From assembly GCF_000062885.1 (NCBI RefSeq), contig NC_009142.1, positions 1,039,584-1,103,583 of the forward strand: DNA of 64,000 bases, in the 5' to 3' direction. Shown here piece after piece: positions 10,251-17,688 of the stretch. Numbering within the stretch: the stretch's first letter is position 1; each line of letters opens with the position of its first letter. The notes under the pieces were generated by a model, which did no database searches, was not told the DNA's origin, and saw only the letters and a program-made list of their open reading frames with translations. Source of the stretch: Saccharopolyspora erythraea NRRL 2338. GTDB lineage: Bacteria; Actinomycetota; Actinomycetes; Mycobacteriales; Pseudonocardiaceae. The position numbers were made by a program, and so were the translations under genes.

Positions 10251-10715
10251 CTACTGGCTGCGCACGCGCTCCAGCCGGTTGGCGAGCATGCGCACGAACT
10301 CCGGGCGGTTCTCGTGGGCCTGCTCGTGCTCCAGCAGCTCGGCCAGCTCCGCCTCGGTGTAGGAGCGCAGGCGCCCCCGCAGCTGCGGCAGGCTCATCCG
10401 GTCGTAGTCGGCCAGCAGCGACGTCTCCTCCTCCGGCGCGGCCGTCGACGGACGCTGCGGCGCGGCGGGCTCCTCGTCCTCGTCGAAGGTCACCCAGGCG
10501 GGCTGCTCCTCGTAGGTGCGCAGGCCCGCGAGAGCCTCGTCACCCTTGATGGCCAGCTCGGTGATCTGCTGCTGGACCCGCATCGACACCTGCAGCGCCT
10601 GGCTCACGACGGTCACCGGCAGCCCGAGCAGGGTGGCCGGAAGCTGGCGGGTCTGCTCGACGGCGGTGGCCGCGAGCCCGGCGGCGACCCGCACCGGCAG
10701 GGGGAACGATCGCAT
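10251..10715 (-). CDS. Lipid-droplet-associated-type protein (Rv1109c-like)
   Basis: A 154-residue protein. Its N-terminal half is an amphipathic Val/Leu/Ala-rich helix ([20 protein letters not shown] onward), of the kind that binds lipid surfaces. The C-terminal half is charged, with a Glu/Pro linker and [20 protein letters not shown]. Its position between xseA and a divergent ispH matches Rv1109c in M. tuberculosis, a family commonly labelled lipid-droplet-associated. The ATG has only a weak ribosome site; an in-frame ATG six codons upstream is possible. The function is inferred mainly from family label and context. Confidence 0.75.
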   Translation of the reverse strand: MRSFPLPVRVAAGLAATAVEQTRQLPATLLGLPVTVVSQALQVSMRVQQQITELAIKGDEALAGLRTYEEQPAWVTFDEDEEPAAPQRPSTAAPEEETSLLADYDRMSLPQLRGRLRSYTEAELAELLEHEQAHENRPEFVRMLANRLERVRSQ

Positions 10716-10856
10716 GGCCACAGCCTGCCGCATGCGCACCCGGGAAGCCACGACTAGTCCGTACGAGCGAACGGTGCGGACCGCGGCGGACACCGTCCGG
10801 TGATCCCGCCGACGGCGAGGCTGACCCGATCCGGGAGGGTCCGTACCCTGGATGGC

Positions 10857-11885
10857 ATGACGACCTCGCCCCAGGCCGCCGACCACGCTGACCAGGACCG
10901 CCCCGGCGCGGCGTCGAACAAGCGGGTGCTGCTTGCCAAGCCCCGCGGTTACTGCGCCGGCGTCGACCGCGCCGTCATCACCGTCGAGAAGGCCCTGGAG
11001 ACCTACGGCCCTCCGGTGTACGTGCGCAAGGAGATCGTGCACAACAAGCACGTCGTGGAGACCCTCCGCGAACGTGGCGTGATCTTCGTCGAGGAGACCG
11101 ACGAGGTGCCCGAGGGCGCCCTCGTGGTGTTCTCCGCGCACGGCGTCTCGCCCGCGGTGCACGAAGAGGCCGAGCGCCGCAGCCTGCGGACCATCGACGC
11201 GACCTGCCCGCTGGTGACCAAGGTCCACAAGGAGGTCAACCGGTTCGCCAGGGAGGACTACGACATCCTGCTGATCGGCCACGAGGGCCACGAGGAGGTC
11301 GAGGGAACCTCCGGTGAGGCCCCGGACCGGGTGCAGCTGGTCGACAAGCCGGAGGACGTCGACAAGGTCACTGTCCGCGACCCCTCCAAGGTGGTGTGGC
11401 TGTCGCAGACCACGCTGAGCGTGGACGAGACGATGGAGCGGGTCGACCAGCTCAAGGGCCGGTTCCCCGACCTGCAGGCGCCGCCGAGCGACGACATCTG
11501 CTACGCCACCTCCAACCGCCAGGTCGCGGTCAAGGCGATGGCTTCCGAGTGCGACCTGGTGCTGGTGGTCGGCTCGCAGAACTCGTCGAACTCCAAGCGG
11601 CTGGTCGAGGTGGCCCTGCAGGCGGGCGCCACCGACTCGCACCTGATCGACTACGCCGAGCAGATCGACGAGTCCTGGCTGGACGGCGTCACCACGGTGG
11701 GCGTCACCAGCGGTGCCTCGGTGCCGGACGTGCTGGTCATGCAGGTCCTCGACTTCCTGGCCGAGCGCGGCTGGGGCGATGTCGAGGAGGTCACCACGGC
11801 CAACGAGAAGATCGCCTTCGCGCTGCCGCCGGAACTGCGCAAGGACCTGCGCGACAACCCGAACGGCCCGAAGGGCGTGCGCTGA
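10857..11885 (+). CDS. ispH: 4-hydroxy-3-methylbut-2-enyl diphosphate reductase
   Basis: A 342-residue IspH (LytB), the last enzyme of the MEP isoprenoid pathway, which makes IPP and DMAPP from HMBPP with a [4Fe-4S] cluster. The three cluster cysteines are visible in [22 protein letters not shown] and [11 protein letters not shown]. The catalytic Glu region lies around [11 protein letters not shown]. The start at MTTSPQAAD fits family length; the open frame continues 19 codons further upstream. It is divergent from the Rv1109c-like gene, with a strong hairpin downstream. Confidence 0.97.
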   Translation: MTTSPQAADHADQDRPGAASNKRVLLAKPRGYCAGVDRAVITVEKALETYGPPVYVRKEIVHNKHVVETLRERGVIFVEETDEVPEGALVVFSAHGVSPAVHEEAERRSLRTIDATCPLVTKVHKEVNRFAREDYDILLIGHEGHEEVEGTSGEAPDRVQLVDKPEDVDKVTVRDPSKVVWLSQTTLSVDETMERVDQLKGRFPDLQAPPSDDICYATSNRQVAVKAMASECDLVLVVGSQNSSNSKRLVEVALQAGATDSHLIDYAEQIDESWLDGVTTVGVTSGASVPDVLVMQVLDFLAERGWGDVEEVTTANEKIAFALPPELRKDLRDNPNGPKGVR

Positions 11886-12090
11886 CCCGTCTCCGCCTGG
11901 GCCGCGGCGCCCGGTAGGGCTGCGGAACCTCTGCCGTCAAGCTTCCGCCGGTGGACGCCGCGTCGACCCGCTCGCACGCTCAGGCGACGCCATGGCGTTC
12001 CGGCAGGCACCGCCGAGACGAAGCACGCCGACGGCGACGCCATGGCGGAAGGCGTCGGCACCGAACGGGTCCTGTGACCCCGCGATGACG

Positions 12091-12128
12091 AACAGGCCCG
12101 TGGCTCCAACCGGAGCCACGGGCCTGTT
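12091..12128. terminator. Strong bidirectional terminator between ispH and the DUF6542 gene
   Basis: A perfect 17-bp inverted repeat (AACAGGCCCGTGGCTCC and its complement) with a 4-nt loop lies between two convergent genes, so it probably serves both. Confidence 0.9.
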
Positions 12129-12199
12129 GCGTGCGTGTTGTGCGACCGGACGCCGCCGTCAGTCCCTCCGCCACCCGCGGCGGGACCGACGGCCCCGGC

Positions 12200-13180
12200 C
12201 TACTCGAACGAGTCGTCGCGCCGCGGCCTGCGCGGCCGGCGCGGCGGCTCCGCCTTCGGCTCCGGCGGCCGCCCGCGCCCCGGCGCGGGCCGCTGCGCGC
12301 CCCGCCCAGGCGGCACCGCGCGCCCCTCGCGCTCCGCCCGCGGGTCGCCCGCGCGTCCGCGCGGGTCCGCGCCCCGCGCTCCGCGCCCGGGCGCCTGCCC
12401 GCGCGCCCGCGGGTCGCCGTCGCGCGCCGGGCGTCCCGCCCCGCGCTCGTCGCCGCGCTTCGCCGCGCCGCGGCGCGGGTCTCGCTCCGGGGGGCGCTTC
12501 GCGCCGCCTTCCGGCGGGCGCTTGGCTTCGCGCTCGGCCATCTTCGCCGAGCCCGCCGCGAGCTTCGCGTCGCGCCGGGCGTCCCTGCGCGCGTCGCGGT
12601 CGGCGGACCGCTTCGCGCGGCCTTCCGCGGCCTGCTTGCGGGTCGGGGTGTCGCCGTCCTCGGGCGGCAGCTTGGGCAGCGGTCGCCGCTTGGTGGCCGC
12701 TTCGGCGTTGGCGTGCGGCGAGCGCTGTAGCACGTACATCCGCAGCAGACCGATCACGACCGCGAGCGCGGTGGTCGCGGCCATCACCGGGAAGCTGCCG
12801 ATCAGCGGGTTGACCACGGCCAGCGCCTTGGCGGCCAGCCCGCCGTCCTTGGGCGTGCCGCTGCCGGTGAGCAGCACCAGCACGGGCATGACCATCGCCA
12901 GCACCAGCGGCGGCTGCACCATCGGGCCGAACATGTTGGCACGTTTGATGAACGCGACCGCCAGCATCGAGCCGACGAAGAAGCATGCCTTGAACAGCAG
13001 CCCCGGCTGCGACCAGATCAGGATGTCGAGCAGGGTGCCCACCGCGGTGGGCACTGCTGCCAGCAGCAATGCACCCCAAAGTGGTACGCCCCTGGTGGTG
13101 CCGAAAGCCGAGAGTTCCGACCAGGAAGGCGCGCCGTTGTCGGGGGCAGGTGCGTCCGGGCGCTCGCGGGTGGCGGTCAC
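12200..13180 (-). CDS. DUF6542-type membrane protein with long basic tail (Rv1111c-like)
   Basis: About 326 residues. An N-terminal membrane domain has four hydrophobic segments (GALLLAAVPTAVGTLLDILI; LLFKACFFVGSMLAVAF; PLVLAMVMPVLVLLTG; MAATTALAVVIGLLRMY). A roughly 165-residue Arg/Pro/Gly/Lys-rich, probably disordered cytoplasmic tail follows. It occupies the ispH-neighbour position held by Rv1111c in M. tuberculosis. The GTG at VTATRERPD was chosen because a TACGGT (TANNNT) element ends 8 nt before it, suggesting a leaderless message; a second GTG 14 codons upstream is the alternative. Function unknown. Confidence 0.75.
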   Translation of the reverse strand: MTATRERPDAPAPDNGAPSWSELSAFGTTRGVPLWGALLLAAVPTAVGTLLDILIWSQPGLLFKACFFVGSMLAVAFIKRANMFGPMVQPPLVLAMVMPVLVLLTGSGTPKDGGLAAKALAVVNPLIGSFPVMAATTALAVVIGLLRMYVLQRSPHANAEAATKRRPLPKLPPEDGDTPTRKQAAEGRAKRSADRDARRDARRDAKLAAGSAKMAEREAKRPPEGGAKRPPERDPRRGAAKRGDERGAGRPARDGDPRARGQAPGRGARGADPRGRAGDPRAEREGRAVPPGRGAQRPAPGRGRPPEPKAEPPRRPRRPRRDDSFE

Positions 13181-13329
13181 AGGTACTAACCGTAACGGTC
13201 CAGTACCCGGGATCGGAGACACTGTCGGCGAACTTGCTCATGAACCGGTTCGGTTCCTGCCGTTGTGACCGGTATGTGATGTCCGTGCAGCCGAATGGCT
13301 GCCCGTTCACCAGGCCCAGCGTGTGAGTC

Positions 13330-13359
13330 TTGACACAGGACCCACCTGCATCTTAGCGT
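13330..13359 (+). promoter_or_regulatory. Sigma70-type promoter of the sugar ABC transporter operon
   Basis: A consensus -35 TTGACA (13330-13335), an 18-bp spacer and a -10 TAGCGT (13354-13359). The same hexamers with the same spacing occur before the isomerase gene at 21766. The expected start of transcription falls inside the adjoining operator. Confidence 0.75.
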
Positions 13360-13361
13360 CC

Positions 13362-13377
13362 GGGCAATCGTTTTCTC
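13362..13377 (+). promoter_or_regulatory. LacI-type operator upstream of the ABC transporter
   Basis: GGGCAATCGTTTTCTC is a 16-bp imperfect palindrome centred on CG, with the AANCGNTT core typical of LacI/GalR regulators. It matches the reverse complement of the operator at 21798 at 15 of 16 positions. It sits immediately downstream of the -10, where bound repressor would block initiation. The only LacI-family gene in the window is at 20.7-21.7 kb, so it is the likely ligand. Confidence 0.75.
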
Positions 13378-13406
13378 ATGCGCATGCCACCGCGACTGGG
13401 GGTCGT

Positions 13407-14993
13407 ATGAGCACAGCAGCGGCGCTGGTCGAGATGACCGGGATCACCAAGCGCTACGGGGGCGTGGTGGCCTGCGACGGCGTGGACCTCACCGTCCGCG
13501 CCGGGGAGGTGCACGCGCTGCTCGGTGAGAACGGGGCGGGCAAGTCGACGCTCATGCGGGTGCTCTCCGGCGACATCGCCGACTACGAGGGTTCGGTGGC
13601 GATCGAGGGCCGCCAGGTGCGCTTCGGCAAGCCCGCCGATGCCCAGCAGGCCGGCATCGCGATGATCCACCAGGAGCTCGACCTGGTGCCCGCGCTCTCG
13701 GTGGCCGAGAACCTCTACCTCGGCCGGGAGCTGCGCAACCGGTTCGGCGGTGTCGACCGGCGCCGGATGGCCGCCCGCACCCGCGAACTGCTCAAGCGCA
13801 CCGGCATCGACCTCGACCCCGCCCGCGCCGTCGGTGAGCTGCGGGTCGGCGAGCAGCAGCTGGTCACCATCGCGAGGGCGCTGCTGCTCGACGCCAAGGT
13901 CCTGATCATGGACGAGCCGACGTCGGCGCTGTCCAACACCGAGGTCGAGCGGCTGTTCGCGGTGATCGGCGAGCTGCGCCGCCGCGGCACCGGCGTCGTC
14001 TACATCTCGCACCGCATGGACGAGATCGGCCAGATCGCCGACCGGGCGACCGTGCTGCGCAACGGCCGGTGGGTCGCCGAGTTCGACGCCAGGCGGGTCA
14101 CCGCCGAACAGGCCGCCGAGGCGATGGTCGGCCGCGAGGTGCAGACCATGTTCCGCACCGGGAAGACCGAGATCGGTGACGAGCTGCTGACGCTGTCGGG
14201 CTTCGCGGTCCGCCCGCGCAGGCCCCGCGTGGGCAGGCGGGAGCCGGACGGCATCGACCTGACCGTGCGCGCCGGCGAGATCGTCGGTTTATGCGGTCTG
14301 CTGGGCTCCGGGCGCACCGAGCTGCTGGAGACGCTGTTCGGCGCGGGTTCGCCGGGGACCTGGGAAGGCACGGTGACGCTGGGCGGACGCACGGTGCGGC
14401 CGAGGGGGCCGCGCCAGGCGCTGCGCGAGGGCATCGCCTTCGTCCCCGAGGACCGCCGCGCGGCCGGGCTGGTCCTCGGGCACTCGGTGATGGCCAACAC
14501 CGTGCTCTCGGTGGTGGACCGGCTCGGCGTCGGCGGGCTGGTGCGCCGCCGCTCCGAGGTGAGCACGACCCAGGAGAGCGTCCGCAGGCTCAAGGTCAAG
14601 CTCGGCAGGATCCTCGACCCGGTCGGCACTCTTTCGGGTGGCAACCAGCAGAAGGTCGTCTTCGGCCGGATGCTGCTGACCGAGCCGCGGCTGCTGCTGC
14701 TCGACGACCCGACGCGCGGCGTGGACATCGGCGCGAAGGCCGAGATCTACCAGCTGCTCAGCGACATCGCCGCGCAGGGCATCGGGGTGCTGCTGGCCTC
14801 GTCCGAGCTGCCCGAGCTGGTCGGTGTGTGCAGCCGGGTCGTCGTGCTGCGCGGCGGGCGCAGTGTGGCCGAGTTCCGGACCGCCGAGACGGGTGAAGCC
14901 GAATTGTTGGCCGCCGCGATGGGCGAGAGGGTTTCCGCCGGCGGTGGTGACGCGGCGGGGACCGGCCCCGTCGCGGGGGGAGGTGCGCGGTGA
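13407..14993 (+). CDS. Sugar ABC transporter ATP-binding protein (double ABC domain)
   Basis: A 528-residue tandem ATPase of the MglA/RbsA/XylG/AraG family that energises monosaccharide import. The first domain has an intact Walker A (GENGAGKST), VGEQQLVTIAR and DEPTSALSNTEV. The second has the family's degenerate P-loop (GLLGSGRTELLETLFG), the signature LSGGNQQKV and DDPTRGVDIGAK. The ATG follows a G-rich ribosome site. It overlaps the permease gene by 4 bp (GTGA). It lies behind the LacI-type operator, so it is probably induced by the imported sugar. Confidence 0.95.
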   Translation: MSTAAALVEMTGITKRYGGVVACDGVDLTVRAGEVHALLGENGAGKSTLMRVLSGDIADYEGSVAIEGRQVRFGKPADAQQAGIAMIHQELDLVPALSVAENLYLGRELRNRFGGVDRRRMAARTRELLKRTGIDLDPARAVGELRVGEQQLVTIARALLLDAKVLIMDEPTSALSNTEVERLFAVIGELRRRGTGVVYISHRMDEIGQIADRATVLRNGRWVAEFDARRVTAEQAAEAMVGREVQTMFRTGKTEIGDELLTLSGFAVRPRRPRVGRREPDGIDLTVRAGEIVGLCGLLGSGRTELLETLFGAGSPGTWEGTVTLGGRTVRPRGPRQALREGIAFVPEDRRAAGLVLGHSVMANTVLSVVDRLGVGGLVRRRSEVSTTQESVRRLKVKLGRILDPVGTLSGGNQQKVVFGRMLLTEPRLLLLDDPTRGVDIGAKAEIYQLLSDIAAQGIGVLLASSELPELVGVCSRVVVLRGGRSVAEFRTAETGEAELLAAAMGERVSAGGGDAAGTGPVAGGGAR

Positions 14994-16054
14994 CCGACCG
15001 GACCGACGAGCGGGCCCCGACTCCGGCCACGCAACCCGGCGGCGGGCCGCCCGCCGCGCCGCCGCGGTCCTCGCGCGCGGGGACCGTCGAGACGCTGTTC
15101 CGATTCCAGAGCTTCTTCGGGCTGCTCGCGGTGTTCGTGGCCGCGGTGGTCTTCTCGCCGCGCAAGGACGGCGAGATCCTGTTCCTGTCCAGCGACAACC
15201 TGTTCAACATCATCCGCGCGGTCTCGGAGATCGGGATCATCGGCATCGGGCTGACCTTCGTCATCCTGATCGGCGGCATCGACCTGTCGGTGGGCTCGGT
15301 GCTCGGGCTCGCCGCGGTCGGCTCGGCCGTGCTGATGATCAACAGCGACTTCGGGGTGCTGTCGACGGTCTCGATCGTGCTGCTGGCGGGTGTCGTGTTC
15401 GGCCTCCTGCAGGGCACCGCGGTCTCCCTGCTCGGCGTGCAGGCGTTCATCGTGACGCTGGCCGGCCTGCAGATAGCCCGCGGTCTCGCGCGCATGTGGT
15501 CTGGCGGCGAGACGGTGCAGATCTCCTACGGCGACGGACCCGACCAGGCACCGATGGCGTTCTCGCTGCTCGGCGAGCGCACCTTCGGCGGTGTGGTGCC
15601 GATCCCGGCGCTGATCTTCGCCGCGGTCGCGGTCGCGGCGATCCTGTTCCTGCGCACCAGCGCCTACTCGCGCCACCTGTACGCGATCGGCGGCAACGAG
15701 AAGGCCGCGCGGCTCTCGGGTGTCCCGGTGAACCGGGTCAAGATCATCGCCTTCGGCATCGCCGGGTTCTGCGCGGCGCTGGCGGGCATCGTGCACGCGG
15801 GCCAGCTCAACGCGGGCAGCCCCAACGACGGCATCGCCTACGAGCTGGACGGGATCGCGGCGGTGGTGGTCGGCGGGACCAGCCTCGCCGGTGGCCGCGG
15901 GTCGGTGATCGGCACGATCGCCGGTGCGCTGCTGCTGGGCATCCTCAACAACATCCTGAGCCTCAACAGCGTCAACACCGACATGCAGTTGCTGATCAAG
16001 GGTCTGGTGATCGTCGCGGCTGCGGCATTGCAACGGTTGCGCCCCACGTCGTAG
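14990..16054 (+). CDS. Sugar ABC transporter permease (RbsC/XylH family)
   Basis: A 354-residue integral membrane permease with about nine hydrophobic segments. The family hallmarks ILIGGIDLSVGSVLGLAA near the N-terminus and AIGGNEKAARLSGVPVNRVK in the large cytoplasmic loop are present, followed by AVVVGGTSLAGGRGSVIGT. The first 40 residues are a polar Pro/Ala-rich extension. It is translationally coupled to the ATPase gene and 33 bp ahead of the binding-protein gene. It forms the channel for a pentose or hexose; the substrate is not readable from the permease. Confidence 0.94.
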   Translation: MTDRTDERAPTPATQPGGGPPAAPPRSSRAGTVETLFRFQSFFGLLAVFVAAVVFSPRKDGEILFLSSDNLFNIIRAVSEIGIIGIGLTFVILIGGIDLSVGSVLGLAAVGSAVLMINSDFGVLSTVSIVLLAGVVFGLLQGTAVSLLGVQAFIVTLAGLQIARGLARMWSGGETVQISYGDGPDQAPMAFSLLGERTFGGVVPIPALIFAAVAVAAILFLRTSAYSRHLYAIGGNEKAARLSGVPVNRVKIIAFGIAGFCAALAGIVHAGQLNAGSPNDGIAYELDGIAAVVVGGTSLAGGRGSVIGTIAGALLLGILNNILSLNSVNTDMQLLIKGLVIVAAAALQRLRPTS

Positions 16055-16087
16055 CCGCACAGCGGGAACCATCCGGGAGGAAGCACG

Positions 16088-17092
16088 ATGCGCAAGACAA
16101 CGAGGTCCTTGTTCGCGATGACGTGCGCTGCGGTGGCCATAGCCGCGGCCGGCTGCGGTACGACGAGTGAGAACACCGGCCAGGTCCAGCAGCAGGACCC
16201 GACGAAGGCGTGCAAGGGCCCGGACAGCAAGTACACGATCGGCATGAGCCAGGCCAACCTCGCCGAACCCTACCGGGTGCGGATGGACGAGGACATCCGC
16301 AAGGCCGCGGAGAAGGTCCCGCAGTTCGATGTGCAGTTCGCCGACGCGGCCAAGGACAACTCCAAGCAGGTCAGCGACGTCGAGAACTTCATGACCAAGA
16401 AGGTCGACCTGCTGATGATCTCGCCGAACGAGGCGGCGCCGCTGACCGACGTGGTGAAGAAGGCCTACAACGAGGGCATCCCGGTCGTTGTGCTCGACCG
16501 CAAGGTCGAGGGCGAGGCCTTCACCACCTACATCGGCGCGGACAACGTGCAGATCGGCAGGCAGGCCGGCGAGTACTTCAAGAACACGCTGCTGCCGCAG
16601 GGCGGCAAGATCGTCCAGCTCAAGGGGCTCTCCGGTTCCACGCCCGCAGCCGAGCGCGAGAAGGGCTTCATGGAGGGCATAGCCGGGTCGAAGATCGAGG
16701 TCGTCGACACCGCCGACGGCGAGTGGGAGCGCTCGGTCGGGCAGCAGAAGATGGACGCGCTGCTCAAGGCCCACCCCGACATCCAGGCGGTGTACGCGCA
16801 GAACGACCCGATGGCCGAGGGCGCGTGGCTGGCCGCCCAGGCCGCCGGGCGAAAGGACCTGAAGTTCGTCGGCATCGACGGCCTGCCCATCGAGTCGGGC
16901 GGCATCAAGGCCGTGGAGCAGGGCAGGCTGTCGGCCACCAACCTCTACCCGACCGGCGGCGAGGAGGCCGTCGAGGCGGCGCGCAAGCTGCTCATCGACT
17001 GCCAGCCGGTGCCGAAGGAGCAGACGCTGCCGACCGAACTGGTCACCAGGGAGAACGCGGCCCAGGTCTACACGCGGTTGAACCAGGGCTGA
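16088..17092 (+). CDS. Sugar-binding lipoprotein of the ABC transporter
   Basis: A 334-residue substrate-binding protein of the ribose/xylose (type I periplasmic fold, Peripla_BP_4) family. The signal sequence ends in a lipobox (AIAAAGC), so it is anchored to the outer face of the membrane. Typical motifs follow: KYTIGMSQANLAEPYRVRM, DLLMISPNEAAPLTDVV, VVLDRKVEGEAFTTYIGADN and AVYAQNDPMAEGAWLAAQ. It is the third gene of the operon, followed by a strong hairpin at 17244. Confidence 0.94.
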   Translation: MRKTTRSLFAMTCAAVAIAAAGCGTTSENTGQVQQQDPTKACKGPDSKYTIGMSQANLAEPYRVRMDEDIRKAAEKVPQFDVQFADAAKDNSKQVSDVENFMTKKVDLLMISPNEAAPLTDVVKKAYNEGIPVVVLDRKVEGEAFTTYIGADNVQIGRQAGEYFKNTLLPQGGKIVQLKGLSGSTPAAEREKGFMEGIAGSKIEVVDTADGEWERSVGQQKMDALLKAHPDIQAVYAQNDPMAEGAWLAAQAAGRKDLKFVGIDGLPIESGGIKAVEQGRLSATNLYPTGGEEAVEAARKLLIDCQPVPKEQTLPTELVTRENAAQVYTRLNQG

Positions 17093-17243
17093 CCGCATCG
17101 GGAACCGGTCCGGCCGAGGTGGCGGATCCCAGTTCTTCTCCGCTGAGTGTCACCCGATTGCCGGACGGTCACCCGGTCGACGCCCGGACACGCCTGGCTG
17201 AACCGGGCCGAGAACGCCCGGACGCGTGAAGCAGGAACCGGCA

Positions 17244-17292
17244 CTCGCCGGTGCGGCCCGCTGGGGAGAATCCCGCGGGACGCACCGGCGAG
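17244..17292 (+). terminator. Terminator of the ABC transporter operon
   Basis: A perfect 12-bp arm pair (CTCGCCGGTGCG and its complement) continues, after one mismatch, into a further 5-bp stem. It begins about 150 bp after the binding-protein stop. The remaining 17.3-17.6 kb stretch has no gene. It is AT-richer than its surroundings and presumably carries the promoter of the GH172 gene. Confidence 0.75.
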
Positions 17293-17637
17293 TCCGCCTG
17301 AGCACGTCCCCCAGATCACGTTGGGACTACGGTTTTCATCCATTGTGGAGAAGCTAATTCCTTTGCGTCGGTTGACGATGCCGACCGCGTGACCGACCGT
17401 GAGTCCGATTTGCAATGAATGGCCGAATGCCACCTGGATGGGGGTTGTCCGGCGCTACTCCGCCCGGCAACCATTCTATCAGGTGAATGCGTCGCACCGT
17501 TTTCCGTTGCACCGACAGGTGTTCGGACTGCGGCGGCGGATCCCACTCATACCCTTTTGCACAAAGTCGAGTGATGTCTTGTTCCCGAGTCGAACCGGGA
17601 AGGCGAAGTCGAATCGCGCGCGTGACCGATGGAACCG

Positions 17638-17670
17638 GTACGGCACCGTCCGCAGAGGACGGTGCCGTGT
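17638..17670 (+). promoter_or_regulatory. Leader hairpin just before the GH172 ribosome site
   Basis: ACGGCACCGTCC and its exact complement form a 12-bp stem with a 5-nt loop, extendable by wobble pairs. It ends only a few bases before the GGGGAGG ribosome site of the GH172 gene. It could act as an mRNA-stabilising structure, an attenuator or a read-through terminator. Which of these is inference. Confidence 0.6.
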
Positions 17671-17688
17671 GTGGGGAGGGCAAGCAGG

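Noticed and set aside
14747..17098. Long minus-strand open frame across the ABC transporter genes
   Set aside because: No recognisable protein; antisense artefact of three clear transporter genes.
17300..17640. Third copy of the LacI operator ahead of the GH172 gene
   Set aside because: The best partial match (around TACGGTTTTCAT) fits only about half the positions and lacks the promoter layout.
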